Assembly (NCBI GenBank): GCA_018340805.1
Contig: JACMZG010001870.1
Coordinates: 22,988,092-23,052,091 of the forward strand
Direction of reading: 5' to 3'
From: Microvelia longipes
Lineage: Eukaryota; Arthropoda; Insecta; Hemiptera; Veliidae
DNA: 64,000 bases
A program made the position numbers and the translations under genes. Below are positions 21,290-32,731 of this stretch, piece after piece; position 1 is the first letter of the stretch; every line of letters starts with the position of its first letter. Below the pieces are notes generated by a model. The model had not been told where the DNA came from, did not search any database, and saw nothing but the letters and a program-made list of their open reading frames with translations.

Positions 21290-21776
21290 AAAAAACATTG
21301 AAAACGACACCCTACTCGAAATTTAATTTTCAATGACCGTAATTTGGTTTTCTCTATTTTTTGTGGTTTTTTTCGACTTTTTGGTAACTTAAAGTAAGTC
21401 GTATTTACTTCGGACCGGTTCCATTCGATTCAGCGCCCAAAATTAATAGAAACGACACCTACTCGAAATTTATTTTTTTTCGACCTAATTTTGGTTTTCG
21501 GTAATTTCAATGGTTTTTCGTATCGACTTCGGACCAGGTTCATTCGATTCAGCGTCTTGAAAAACATAAATATTTCGTTTTTCCTGGCAAAAAATATTAA
21601 CCCTGAATTTTGCCGATTTTTTTTGAAATTTCGCTGACTCAGCACACCGGGTTAATGACGTCACAAAACCTGGTTTTTCAATAGAGTTCGTGTTCTCCCA
21701 AAAGTTGATTTTTGTACCAGTTGGTTAAAAATATTAATCCGTTCGAATAGAGTGTTTACAAGAAAGTGTCTAGAAA

Positions 21777-21879
<103 letters not shown>

Positions 21880-22008
21880 AAGTTTCGCGAAACGTATTTT
21901 TTGTCATTAGGGACGCTCTGAAAACGGATTTGTGGTCGTGGTCCGAGGTCGAATCCGATGACGCCTATCCCATTAGGCGAATTCCAAAGGTAATTCGCTA
22001 AAAACAAG

Positions 22009-24721
22009 AACTAAATAATATTGTCAGCTAGCACGGAATTTTACTTAATGCCTTCCTAATAAATATGAATGATTGGGTTGAATATTTTTTAAAAATCCAC
22101 TTTTAATGGCTGAACCGTTTTAGCATTTTAAATCGTCTTCAGGAATGGGTCAATAAATAAAATATATTGGATGAATTTCAGGCTGGTTATAGTGGTTATA
22201 AGTCAGGTATAGCGCGATAGATAACTTATATAATCTTGCGCAAATGATCGATGTATCATAGAAAGGGGAAAGAAAAAGATTTATGTCTTCTTAGTAGATT
22301 ATGATTTTGTGACTTTGTGTCTTTTAACATGATGTGTACCGGTATCATGAATTTTCCGTTTTCCTTTGTTTGGTTTGAGTACCCGCCTACTGATGATGGC
22401 CGGGAACTCACGGCCGAGGAATATTCATATCCAAAAGCAAGTATTGACGGTAGCTCATCCTTTAATTGCTTCATCAACTATGTGATAAATACAACCCCTT
22501 TAATTTTGGCACTCCATAGTACTCACTTAACTCATTTTCAAAGATCTTTTAATAGTGTTATTTAAAATGTTAATAATTATCTATAATTCTAATATCTGGT
22601 GATTTTAGTGGCTTTTTCTAGTATGTATTGCTAACGGGAATTACATGGCGTACTTTATATGTTCTATACTATCTAATGGTATAGAGCATCACTTAGCAAG
22701 ACCCAGGGATAACTGAGTTTTTAAATCAATTTAGATATCAATTTACCTTGAAAAACCTTCAGTTAATGACGTCATATATTTTTCTCAAAAAATTTGTTTC
22801 GTAACCTCCTCGACATCACACCATATGCCATATTAGAACCTTCGAGAGCTATCGTGTTCCCATACGCAAGAGAACTCTTTATTTTATAAAAACCGAGCAA
22901 AAAGCTATTTTTTTTTCTTTGGAAACTAGCTAAAACTTAATAATTAAAAAAGTTTAAATAACCAATTAATTTTTGAGAAGGTATTCATCTTAAAATTTTG
23001 TTAATGAAACTAAATTGAATAAATTAAATAAAATAATTTACAATATAATTGAAAAATGTAATCCCCTAGCAAATAAGATATAAAATGAAGTACGATATAA
23101 AAAATAGTACTCACCCTATTTTGACACTGTTCAATAGTTTTATCCTGAAACAACAAGTAATAAATTAATATTACAATTTTTACAGCGGGAGTAAGTAAAG
23201 TACCAATTACATTTGTTTAAAATAATTGGGAAATTCCAATTTTAGTCTTTGGTATGTTATTCTATCTGATGTGTTATTTAATCAGCACTAAAATATCTCA
23301 TTACCTTGATATTTATAGTAAAGAAAGTAGCATTTCCCTGATCAGTCAAAATTAAAAATGCATGCCTATGGCGATAAAATTTCACATAATACATAGGACA
23401 CACCTGGAGGAACACTTTGCCACACCTGGTGGAACACTTTAAACTGATTTAATGTCAGATATTTAATCGTTATTATTATCTACTTTTATATTAAGTCTTG
23501 ATTATTAATTTAATTGTTTAAATTATTTAATGTAACGATTCTATAATGCGTATTATCCTGATTCTAGGAAAGATAAAGTAATTGGATTTTTAAATTAAAA
23601 ATTTAAAATTAAATGCGAAAGACAGGGTTTTTTTAACATTCCGAATAATGAGCTTTTTTTAATTTAAATGTAGGTGTTAATCTAGAAGGGTTTGATACGT
23701 TGAATTCAATTCAGCTAATTAATTACTTCTTGACTCTAGCATTGTTAATTATTATTTAACTAGCAGAAATACCCTCTGTATAGTACCAAAATATAACGGG
23801 TTTTAAAAAGGTTTCAAAATAAGTTAAGTATAGCTATAGAAAGATACTGATTTTCTTTTCCTTATATATAAAGAGCTATTTACGTTCCCTCTTCTACTAT
23901 CGCAGGTTTATAAGGAACAGTATTGTGATCACCCAAAAAATGAGGTGTTTAACAGAACTATGCGTTTTAGGCTTTTTCATGTCTGAGTGGTTTTCATCAT
24001 GAATGTGTCTGTGTCACGCATACTTCCTGCTCTGTATATGCTCGAGAGATGAGTCACGTTGTGCTCCTCCGAGGACGATATTTTTTAGATTACGTTTAAC
24101 CTTTTTGGCTGGGGCGTCAAAATGTTTAAGAATCCGTTAAAAGTCCAAAATTTAGCCGATCGAGTTGAAATTTGACATATGCATCAATGAGAGGTTAATT
24201 GATCTACAAAATTTTATTATATATTTTGAAACTTCTGTCAACTATATTTTAAAAATTTAATGGTCTATAAATTTCTATATTTTTCTGTTTTTCGACATTT
24301 GACCTATGGCTAGATGGCATAACACATAATAATTGGCAGTAGGAATCAATAGCTATTGATTCTATAATTTTAAGTTTGTACGGTTTTGTCAAACACGTAT
24401 ATATTTATTGAAGCGACACATAGAACTATAAGAAAAAGCTTGTTTATATCAGTCAAATTATCTGAAGTTGTAAAGCATAAAATCTTAATTAACAAATCAC
24501 ATGTTCAATGATAAAAAAAAGAACTAATATACTTATAAAAAACTATACTATTAAAAAACTAGGCTTCTAAGTTTGACAAGTTTATTGAATGCATTGGTGA
24601 ATTTTATATTTAAGTATTACCCGTATTATTTAATTAAATACATACATCTACTGCATTACTCTTCTATAAGCTGTAATCGCCCTCAAGCTATAACACCTTA
24701 CATACTCTGAAGTCGAGCGAA
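22009..24721. other. Mostly unassigned sequence; possible Penelope-type 3' remnants at 22095-22415
   Basis: No gene supported. On the minus strand about 22109-22142 reads CTGAAGACGATTTAAAATGC then TAAAACGGTTCAGCC, and on the plus strand 22390-22415 reads CTGATGATGGCCGGGAACTC then ACGGCC. Both look like worn hammerhead-type cores found at Penelope-element ends. The overlapping plus frame 22317-22565 is likely chance. A weak relic of the 16-kb foldback family (GTGTCTGTGTCACGCATACT) is near 24003. The rest, including 22500-23980 and 24100-24700, shows nothing. Confidence 0.35.
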
Positions 24722-24733
24722 ATATAATATATA

Positions 24734-24767
<34 letters not shown>
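24722..24767. repeat. (TA)n microsatellite
   Basis: TA repeats with one slip, immediately upstream of the Penelope-like coding remnant. Confidence 0.93.
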
Positions 24768-24839
24768 TCATCGCTAGATTAGTGATGAATTATGTTATCT
24801 CTTATACTGTACCCCAATTTGAATACATATTATATCTTA

Positions 24840-25562
24840 AGGCTTATGTTGATGACACATTGCAAATTATACCTAAATAAAAGTGGAAGAGGTGGTAAAT
24901 AAATTAAATAGTTTCCATCCTAGATTAACTTTTACTTATGAAATAGAGAATGATGTTGGTGAGATACCATTTCTGACACCAAAGTTTGTCGAGGAGAGGA
25001 AAATCAATTGTTATTTGATTGGTATCAAAAACCATGTTGTTCTGGTAGAATTCTTGGGTTTGACTCTTACCACCCTTTTCACCAAAAGGTAAACTGTGTA
25101 ACAAATTTAATGAATAAAGTTATCACTATCAGTAGCAACAATTTTGTCAACAAAAACAAAGACTTAGTAAAAGATATGTTAGTTAAGAATAAGTATCCAG
25201 TCGGTTTAGTAAATTCTTTATGGGATAAGTCTCTTGCTAGGGTTAATGACATAGGTAACGGTGAAGAAAGAATTGAGGTTGCTGACAATAGTGTCAAGTT
25301 GTATTGTAAATTACCCTATGTCAGAGGTTAGTGAGGACCTAGGCAAAATATTAAAAAGGGAAATTGGAGTAACTTCTGCTTTTTATTCCAAAAACAAAAT
25401 CAGATCCTTATACACTTTCTTAAAGGACGAGGTTCCCTTACCCTTAAAATCTAATTTTATTTATAAACTTGACTGCTCTAACTGTGATTCTTGCTACATT
25501 GGACTATGTACTCAATATCACCGCAAAAGAGTGTATCAGCATAAATACACGCTGATACACCG
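24840..25562 (+). pseudogene. Penelope-like element: RT C-terminus and GIY-YIG endonuclease
   Basis: The plus strand shows AYVDDTLQIIPK at 24842-24877, the RT catalytic YxDD motif in the form usual for Penelope-like elements. It is followed, with frame changes, by VVNKLNSFHPRLTFTYEIEN (24892-24951), IPFL, then DWYQKPCCSGRILGFDSYHP at about 25017-25076, and the tail NFIYKLDCSNCDSCYIGLC at about 25453-25509. The last is the GIY-YIG nuclease core, which in this superfamily follows the RT in one protein and nicks DNA for target-primed reverse transcription. At least three frame changes (after IIPK, near 25000-25010 and near 25300) make it a pseudogene. The N-terminal RT motifs are missing or lie beyond recognition upstream of the (TA)n array. 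The 3' end is cut by the palindromic MITE at 25563. Confidence 0.88.
25531..25560. repeat. Hairpin at the MITE junction
   Basis: GTGTATCAGC and GCTGATACAC are perfect reverse complements around a 10-base loop, directly abutting the MITE start. It lies within the GIY-YIG coding remnant, so it could be a foldback repair footprint of the MITE insertion or part of the ancestral sequence. Confidence 0.6.
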
Positions 25563-26048
25563 CCGGCGCGGTGGTCCGCTGTCGGGCGAATTTCATGTAG
25601 AATGCGTGTTTCCGTGCTTAACAACTCATTTCTTGCTTAAGGTTTCGGTCATGCTTTAGAACCTAAGCAGTTACTCAATCAAGTCTGCTCGTAACTCATT
25701 TTGTCTGTATTTTCCAAAGGAAATGCGCTAAAACCTTTAAAGATACCTGACTAAGCTTAAAGATAAGTAACTAAGCTTTAAACTAGTGCAAATAATAGTG
25801 TGTACATCTATTTTTAGAGGCATAGTTTTGTACAACCAACTGGATGACTATGCGCATTTCCTTTGAAAAATACAGACAAAATGAGTTACGAGCAGTGCTT
25901 CACAATTGAGTAACTGCTTAGGTTCTAAAGCATGAACCGGAACCACGCTATGGGAATGGTTCTTGCATAAGCAAGAAATGGGTTGTTTAGCACGGAAACA
26001 CGCATTCTAAATGAAATTCGCCCGACAGCGGACCACCGCGCCGGAATT
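25563..26048. repeat. Palindromic MITE, AATTCTGGCGCGGTGG family, copy 2
   Basis: Same palindrome as 20692-21195: GGCGCGGTGGTCCGCTGTCG at the left and its complement ending CCGGAATT at the right, with the CCATTTCTTGC-type, CAGTTACTCAAT and TGTCTGTATTTTCC blocks in both arms. Some blocks of the left arm are deleted (around 25637-25680). It interrupts the Penelope-like coding remnant. Confidence 0.88.
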
Positions 26049-26089
26049 ATTTATTTAATAATTGTAAACTTATATAATGTAAAAAGTAC

Positions 26090-26142
26090 GAAAACACGCA
26101 TCCAAAGGAAATTCGCCCGACGTGCGGACCACCGCGCCAGAA
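26090..26142. repeat. Isolated right arm of the palindromic MITE
   Basis: AACACGCATCCAAAGGAAAT, CGCCCGACGTGCGGACCACC and GCGCCAGAATT form only the terminal 50 bp, 42 bp after a complete copy. Both junctions continue with ATTATTT and TTGTAAACTTATAT, so a short segment appears duplicated together with the arm. Confidence 0.75.
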
Positions 26143-26542
26143 TTATTTTCTAGTTGTAAACTTATATTAAGAAAAAAAACTATAAAAAATTATCGACCCT
26201 TCCAGGATGTGAACCCAGGTACCCTGAGTTTAAGTGGTCGTATTGACTCCGGACCATGGCATTCAACTCAGAGGCCCAAAAAACATTGAAAACGACACCC
26301 TACTCGAAATTTAATTTTCAACGACCGTAATTTTGGTTTTCTATCATTTTTGTGTTTTTTTCGACTTTTTGGTAACTTAAAGTAGTCGTATCGACTTCGG
26401 AACGGTTTCATTCGAATCAGCGCCCACATTACATAGAAAACGACATATTTATTAAAAAATTACATATTTTTTTGGTTAAAAAATATTAATCCGTTCGAAA
26501 GATAGAGTGTTTACAAGAAAGTGTCTAGAAATACATATATAT

Positions 26543-26591
<49 letters not shown>

Positions 26592-26732
26592 TATAAAAAG
26601 TCTCGCGAAAACGTATTTTTTCGTCATTAGGGACCTCTGAAACGGATTTGTGTCGTGGTCCGAGTTCGAATTCCGCCATGACGCCTATCCCATTAGGCGA
26701 ATTTCTAAAGGAAATTCGCTAAAAATTGCACA
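26143..26732. repeat. Dispersed repeat with embedded TA array, copy 2
   Basis: Second copy of the 21196-22008 family, with the same tRNA-like segment (26196-26276), fewer internal units, the same microsatellite position and the tail GTCATTAGGGAC ... GACGCCTATCCCATTAGGCG. In the tail, GAGTTCGAATTCC resembles a pol III box B on the plus strand. Confidence 0.8.
26535..26595. repeat. (TA)n microsatellite
   Basis: TA repeats with two AATA slips, inside dispersed-repeat copy 2. Confidence 0.94.
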
Positions 26733-28030
26733 TGTGACATGATTTTAATTATTATTTTTACGTAAAAAGAATGGTACATGTAGAAATAGATTTTATTATT
26801 TTCATGATAATCTTCTTCTACAAGTAGAATTACAAAGCAAATTTATCTAATTATTACCGCATTTTATTTACGTGAAATTTATTTATTTTACAAATTATTA
26901 AATGCGACTAGCATAAATATTATCAAAAAAGGATAGCAGTCATAACATTGTTAAAATCCATTCATTTATTTTACCCTTTTTACAGTCCTTTTTCTATAAT
27001 CAAATATAATTCGCCCTCTTGTTTCGAGCTTTTCGTTTTATTTACTAAATGTTAGCCCACATATAGGTTATACCATCAGCTGAAAACGAAATTAGTCAAA
27101 AAAGGGTTATATGGAAGGCTGGAGCCCTTTTGAATATTACATGACTACTGACTGAAGTCACGTCAATTAGTTTACCGGGGTTGGAAGCGATGTAAATTAA
27201 CTTTCCGGAACCTCGGATATTTTAATTAGCGTTGAGGTCCACTGAAAATTCATAACAAGGAAAATTTGTTAAAAAATAAAATTTTTAAAATTTGGAATGA
27301 TCCATTATTAAAATTATTTTAAACAAGAAAATGACTCCTGAATATCGTATTATTGCAATGATTAGCGCGGTTTTAATTAGTATGGTTTTCATATTTGGTA
27401 TTTGATTTTTGAACGTCTTTGATGTCTAATATCCAAAAGGATTAATTAAACAAGTCGTTTATTAATTAGGAAAAGGGATGTAAAGGGAATAATGGAAATG
27501 AAAAGCCAAATACGATAATATTGGTTTCAGAGAAATTCTTAATGAAAACGCACATCTCTTTACTGATTGAAATTTTTCATTCATTTTACTTGAAAAATAG
27601 TTTGAGCATTTTTTGTTTTAAATTTCTAAGTAAATTTATATATTCCGTCTCCTCAGCATACTTTTACACATTCCACGTTAGGTGGCTACTTCACTGTTAT
27701 TTGTTGGTCCATAAGTAAATGTTATCATTTTAGAACTCCTTAAATTGAAAACTCAACTGATTAGAATTCAAAAAATAAGAGCTAGAGGAGTTCATCATAA
27801 TCAGAGTAATGAAATAAGTCTCTCCACTGGTGTCAAAAATGTATTTAAAATAAAGCATAACCGGGTGAGAGATAGATCCGTTTCACTCTTTCTTAGAACT
27901 TAAATATAACATAATTTATATTGAAATTCCTCTAATATATTCTGTTAACTATACAATACTTTATATTGAAATAGGTCTTATATATTAAGTTAACTATACA
28001 GTCATTCATTATACTGTTTATATGTATACC
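26733..28030. other. Unassigned AT-rich sequence
   Basis: No gene, RNA or repeat family recognised. Confidence 0.35.
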
Positions 28031-28262
28031 GTAATTTTTATTAAGTTTCATATTTCCAGAATAAAACAAACTGGACACTAAGATAATAACAGGCACACAC
28101 ACTCATATAAACACATACACCTGTACAGATAGACGACTAAGTAAATAAAAACCATTCAGAAGGTCTTAGTAACACTTAAAACGGATAATCAATCCAGTTA
28201 AATTTCAGTTTCAGATTTTTAGTGAAAACATATAACTTTTCCTTCATACCTTGAGGAAAAAA
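28031..28262 (-). repeat. Worn fragment of the 5S-module repeat family
   Basis: Keeps a CACACACACTCATATAAACA tract, the CAGATAGACGACTAAGTAAA-like block, TTAAATTTCAGTTTCAGATT and a CTTTTCCTTCATACCTTGAG terminal motif. The 5S segment and tail are absent. Confidence 0.5.
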
Positions 28263-29454
28263 GGGAAACTTAAGACAGGAGAACTTTTCCTGTCTCATTA
28301 AGGAAAAAAAGACCCCCGGCTTCTTTGCCGCTAGAAATTCACAAAAATCGTACTATCTTTATATATTAAGATACAATTTAATGCGTATTTTTAAAGAAGA
28401 CTAGAACCAAAAGACAAACTAAAAGATAATACTTGTTTAGTTAGATCCCTTTTCCAGACGATTTGAAATTATTTTCTTCTATTTGTATTCTAGCAGAGTT
28501 TGATTGTCATCCAAGTTGATTTTTTTTTTTCAAGAGAATTATTTTTTTATTCTTTTTTCCGCATCATTTCATACAAGATTATTTTTTGGATAAATAAACA
28601 TATCCTCAAATTTTTAATTTAAAAATAAATATGTCATACTTCAACATGATTGTTGTCTTTATTTGGTTAAAAGCTGTCAGTCACCACCAGCCTAAGAATG
28701 CCTTTTCTTGTTGAAATGGAGAAGTAAATCCTTTTTTTTAAAAAAAAAGTTATATTTTATGAAAATGTTTTTCAATCTAAGTGTCAAAGTTTCTTTTCCA
28801 TTTTCCCCTCGAAAAAAAACTTAATATAATTTTGATAAGAATATGAAATACCTAAGAAACTTAAATTTTTAAAATTCAAAACATTTCTGTTATGAGGAAA
28901 ACAAGTTTATACAACAACAAGTGGAATCGATCCCTCTACTACCCCCTCCACAACCGTCATTTGAACTACCTCTAAAGCAATATTTTTTTATTATTATTCG
29001 TTGAAAAGTAAATAAATAAAAAAATCTAATAACAGAGTTTAATTTTTTTAAAATTACGCATTTTCAAAGCCAGCATGAGCGCACTCAATACTAATAGTTG
29101 GCTTATAGGCAAACAGATCTGCCTTTAAGGTTTTAACAGAACAGATTATGCATCAACGAATAAATAATAATTCTCCTGAAGGATGTAATTTTAAAATTAT
29201 TAATTTTAAGGAATTACTAATTTTAACGAATTATTTTATTTTCGAGGTAAATGGGAAAGTTATTAGTTCCCGAGGCATAGCTAAGGTCACTAATTGCAAA
29301 GGCAAAGGAACGATTTATTTCTGATGTTTATTTGTCCCTAATTTTAATCGCGTTTTTTTTCAAAATTCTATTTATGACTTATTTGGATGATAAAGGTAAG
29401 AGGAAAGGAGGATACTATTTCGTTTGGCCTCCTGATTCCAAAAATATATACTCT
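28263..29454. other. Unassigned AT-rich sequence
   Basis: No feature recognised beyond homopolymer runs (for example T runs near 28521 and 28732). The frame at 29332-29577 is driven by the microsatellite. Confidence 0.35.
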
Positions 29455-29478
29455 ACACACCACACACACACTCATATA

Positions 29479-29573
<95 letters not shown>

Positions 29574-29583
29574 ATAATATTAT

Positions 29584-29624
<41 letters not shown>

Positions 29625-29627
29625 GAG
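29455..29627. repeat. Compound (CA)n-(TA)n-(GATA)n microsatellite
   Basis: CA from 29455, TA from about 29474 to 29586 with slips, then about ten GATA units to 29626. It is one of the two longest simple-repeat arrays in the window; the other is at 52555-52805. Confidence 0.96.
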
Positions 29628-30639
29628 ATACATTATCTGTGTAAGCCATGGATCGTAAGATGCATTGTAGGCGACTCCAAACTTCTTCTTTTAAAGGAGA
29701 TGCACATGTTTTTGAGTACGCTTAACGTTACTATTTATTATAGTTCCGATTAGACTAATATCAATAACCAAAAACAACGGCTTGAAGCTGTCATGCTTTT
29801 TCATTGCTTATTAGTCTTTATGTAAATAAATTCAAGTTTATTCAAGCAAAAAGCTATGGTGATCCCTGGTCGAAAAAAGAAATCCCTTCTTGCTCTAGCC
29901 ATGAAAGTATGACGTATTCCTGACAGTATAATGTTTATTTAAACACTTTATTTTACTAGATACCTACGGTATAAATAAGAAAAATTAAAAATTTCATGGA
30001 AAAAAAAATGTTCATCAAATAACTAATTAAAAAGGTGATCAAATAAATAAGTATCGCGTGCCAAATTAAGTTTTAGAAAGACATTTAAAAAAGTGTTACT
30101 AACTGCCATAAAATCTGTAATCATACAACGCTTAAACAACTCTCATTTAATATACTACTTTAGTAAACTCATTTAAGAATGCAGCCGAAAGAAATCATTT
30201 AAAAACGAAATTAAGTTCAAAGTTGTTAACTGGTCTAAACTGGGTCTACTTTGAAAACATCTGGAAAATCAACTTCATTTAGTGGTTCATTTTTTTCTAA
30301 ATTTATTTTTATACCGTCCGTTTATACCTGGGTTATGACTTTTGTAACTGTAACTTTATGGTTCCTTTTAAATTTATTGTTTCCCTTTTTCCTGAATTTG
30401 TTGTTCATTTTGGTTTTATATTGTTTTTTAATTGTACTTAAAAACGCCTACTGACCCAGACAAAAAAGAAGCATTGTTATTGTTAAAGAAGTAAAAATAA
30501 AATATTGTTTCAAATGCAATACATATTAAATCTGGTACTGGGTCCCTCGAAATTGTTCCAAAAGCTCTCGTTCTCAAAATTTTATAACTCTCCAAAGCTT
30601 AATGTGGTATTAAGCTTCTGTTTTACATTGGTCTCGCAT
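29628..30639. other. Unassigned sequence; terminal scrap of the 5S-module family near 29970
   Basis: ACTAGATACCTACGGTATAA (29956-29975) is the hairpin end of the 5S-module family standing alone. The hydrophobic 67-codon frame at 30251-30454 has no recognisable motif and is probably chance in T-rich DNA. Confidence 0.35.
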
Positions 30640-30862
30640 CGATCGGCCTCAGTATGAAATGTTTATCAAAAATCTAAGGAAATGCACATAAAAATTTTGA
30701 AAATTAAGATAATCTAAGCTTCAAATTTGTACAAAAAAATGCCGAGCTTTGATAAATATGGGCATTTCCTTTCAAAAATTTGGAAACAATTGAGTAACAA
30801 TGAGTAAAGCTACTGCTCTAGGTTATGAATCGCGAACAGAACATATAAACAAGATATTATTT
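30640..30862. repeat. Decayed remnant of the AATTCTGGCGCGG palindromic MITE
   Basis: CTAAGGAAATGCACATAAAA at 30676 and GGGCATTTCCTTTCAAAAAT at 30759 recall the two inner arms (CCAAAGGAAATGCGCATAAT and GCGCATTTCCTTTGGGAAAT). ACAATTGAGTAAC also matches, at about 30786-30798. The termini are not recognisable. Confidence 0.4.
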
Positions 30863-30895
30863 GTAGAGCAAGAATGTCAACATGATCTAAAACCT

Positions 30896-31056
30896 GCACT
30901 CATGTATTTGTCAGGGTGGACTTGGTAAGAAAACCCTCCGCATATAGGTACATACAAAGTTTTACAAAGAAGCAACAAAGCAATGGAAATATCTTTTGAT
31001 GACAGGCTAAAACCAGCATACCTGACTTTTGAGGATACTTTACCAAAAAAAGAGGT
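30896..31056 (+). pseudogene. Integrase C-terminus of an older Ty3/gypsy-type element
   Basis: On the plus strand CTHVFVRVDLVRKPS (30896-30940) runs, with one frame change, into PHIGTYKVLQRSNKAMEIS and DDRLKPAYLTFEDTLPKKE (to about 31056). The order HVFxRxDxxRKP ... GxYKVLxRxxK ... DRLKPAxL is the usual end of gypsy-type integrase/Pol proteins. It is on the opposite strand to the young element that follows at 31220 and only this tail remains. The sequence around 31090-31101 (CTCAGGGGAGA then TGTATGTCGC) could be its polypurine tract and 3' LTR start, which would place the young element inside the old LTR; that part is inference. Confidence 0.72.
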
Positions 31057-31219
31057 AAATTTTGTGTTTTAGGCTAGATGGAAAAAACACTCAGGGGAGA
31101 TGTATGTCGCACCCCCTATGTTTATATTTCCTTTTGGGATATTATATTTGACATTCTTGTTTTAAAAATCAAATATATAAGTTTTTGCTTTAAAAAGAGT
31201 TCGTATTTTATCAGGGTGC

Positions 31220-31371
31220 TGTTATGTTTGCTATATCCTAGCTAAATTACGTTAACATAGAACACGATTGTGAATTTAAGAACTTGTAATAAAAGTATGA
31301 CAACAACAAAGAACATGACATTAAATCGAATAAACTAAATATAAATCAATGACAGGTTTGCCACCATAACA
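31220..31371 (-). repeat. 3' LTR of the gypsy element
   Basis: 152 bp, bounded TGTTATG...ATAACA, reading the same as 35417-35568 at every base I compared. GGTGC precedes it directly. Confidence 0.95.
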
Positions 31372-31383
31372 TCCCCTTTCTTT
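31372..31383 (-). other. Polypurine tract
   Basis: On the minus strand AAAGAAAGGGGA directly abuts the 3' LTR; such a purine run primes plus-strand DNA synthesis in LTR elements. Confidence 0.8.
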
Positions 31384-31561
31384 AGATAAGCACTCCTACG
31401 ATGACTGGTATCTATCAGGAGGCTTTGACACTCGACCATATCTAGTCTTGACTATTCCCGCTGGAGTACGGACCTGTGTATTCATCCTATTCGTTTCTTC
31501 GTTGGATTGAATCGGGGGATTACTAGACTCCTCCCATACAGGGTCTGTAACCATACCTGCG

Positions 31562-32410
31562 TCACCAGGCGCTACTACAATCTGGGCGCGATTTGCGTCG
31601 AATACGTCGTCCGTCCGACTCGACTATATAGCTTCGAGGCTCCCTAGCTTTCTTAACGACATGACCATAACGCTTTAGGTCGGGTATCCATACATGTTGA
31701 TTAGTGTTAAGAGGTTGTAGCTCTCTAGCCCTATGGCGACGATCAAAATTTTCTTTTATAGTACTTTTCTTATTCTCCTCTTTTTTTCGAAGTGGTCCAA
31801 AACGAACGGTTTTGGGCCGTAAGATCTGAGGGAGAGTAGGAACTGTAGTTCTCAGTTTCCGCCCCATCAATAACTCAGCAGGACTGGGTCTTCCTTCCAC
31901 AGGTGTGGTGCGATACGCAAGAAGTCCTAGATGGGGTCACCACTTTTAGACAAGATGTTTTTGACCACCTTTACTGCTTCAGCCTGGCCGTTACTCTGAG
32001 GAAATTTTGGACTGCTGGTTATATGCTCAAACCCATATGTCTTTGCAAACTCCTTGAACTCAGATGAGTCAAACTGTGGCCCATTATCTGAACGAACAAC
32101 CTTAGGTACTCCTAAACGACCAAACAAACTTTGTAAACGATTTATTACCTGTTTGCTGCTGGTAGACGACAACGCAAAGACTTCAGGATATCGGGAAAAG
32201 TAATCAACCGTAACAAGATATTCTTTTACCGCCTATTGAGGCTAAATCAACACCGATCATAATCCATGGTCCTTCTGGCAACAGTTGGTTTAAGAGGTTC
32301 CACTGGCATGTTCCTCTTCTCAAGACATGAGCTGCAATTCTCTACCAACTGTTGAAGTTGCGTGGACAACCCGGCCACCAAACCGACTCTCGGGCTCGTG
32401 CCCGACATTT
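31562..32410 (-). pseudogene. Gypsy integrase core and C-terminus, broken
   Basis: Minus strand. 32400-32220 holds the zinc-binding half (ENCSSCLEKRNMP, the CC of HHCC, about 32340-32300) and the first catalytic Asp (GVDLAS, about 32255). A frame change near 32228 follows. 32172-31927 holds VVRSDNGPQFDSSEF (second Asp) and SSPKFPQSNGQAEAVK (catalytic Glu), matching the D,D35E integrase triad. The C-terminal part, 31900-31562, has RPSPAELLMGRKLRTTVP and HVWIPDLKRYGHV, usual for gypsy integrases. The piece changes frame again near 31910. It would insert the cDNA into chromosomes. Confidence 0.9.
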
Positions 32411-32418
32411 TACTATGC

Positions 32419-32682
32419 CTAGATGGCCCCGTGTAATCTATCCATAATCTCTTTCCTTAAATTAGTTGGAATAAAAATTCTTTTGTCCTTGGTGATCAAC
32501 CCGCCGGTTATTACCAGATCACCGCGACACGCGTAAAACGTTTTCATTTCATCCGGGATATCTTTCTTTTTCGGCCAACCATTTTTAATGTAGTCCCATA
32601 ACATCCTAGATATTGGGTCTGCGCGCTGTTTTTCTTTTACTTCTTGGAGCCTTTGATCACTCATGGGCAGACCTTGCCTCAT
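32419..32682 (-). pseudogene. RNase H-integrase linker and integrase N-terminus, broken
   Basis: Minus-strand frame of 87 codons: MSDQRLQEVKEKQRADPISR, then the hairpin-like GDLVITGGLITKDKRIFIP and LRKEIMDRLHGAI, which leads into the His pair of the integrase HHCC zinc finger. It is a fragment of the Pol reading frame, not a separate gene. Confidence 0.82.
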
Positions 32683-32731
32683 GGAAACACGAGAAGCTCT
32701 TCTTTTGCGGGATCGTCCCTAGGAGTTTCCG

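Noticed and set aside
26655..26680. A tRNA gene, from GAGTTCGAATTCC
   Set aside because: Box B-like word only; no D arm, anticodon arm or acceptor pairing. It is part of a dispersed repeat.
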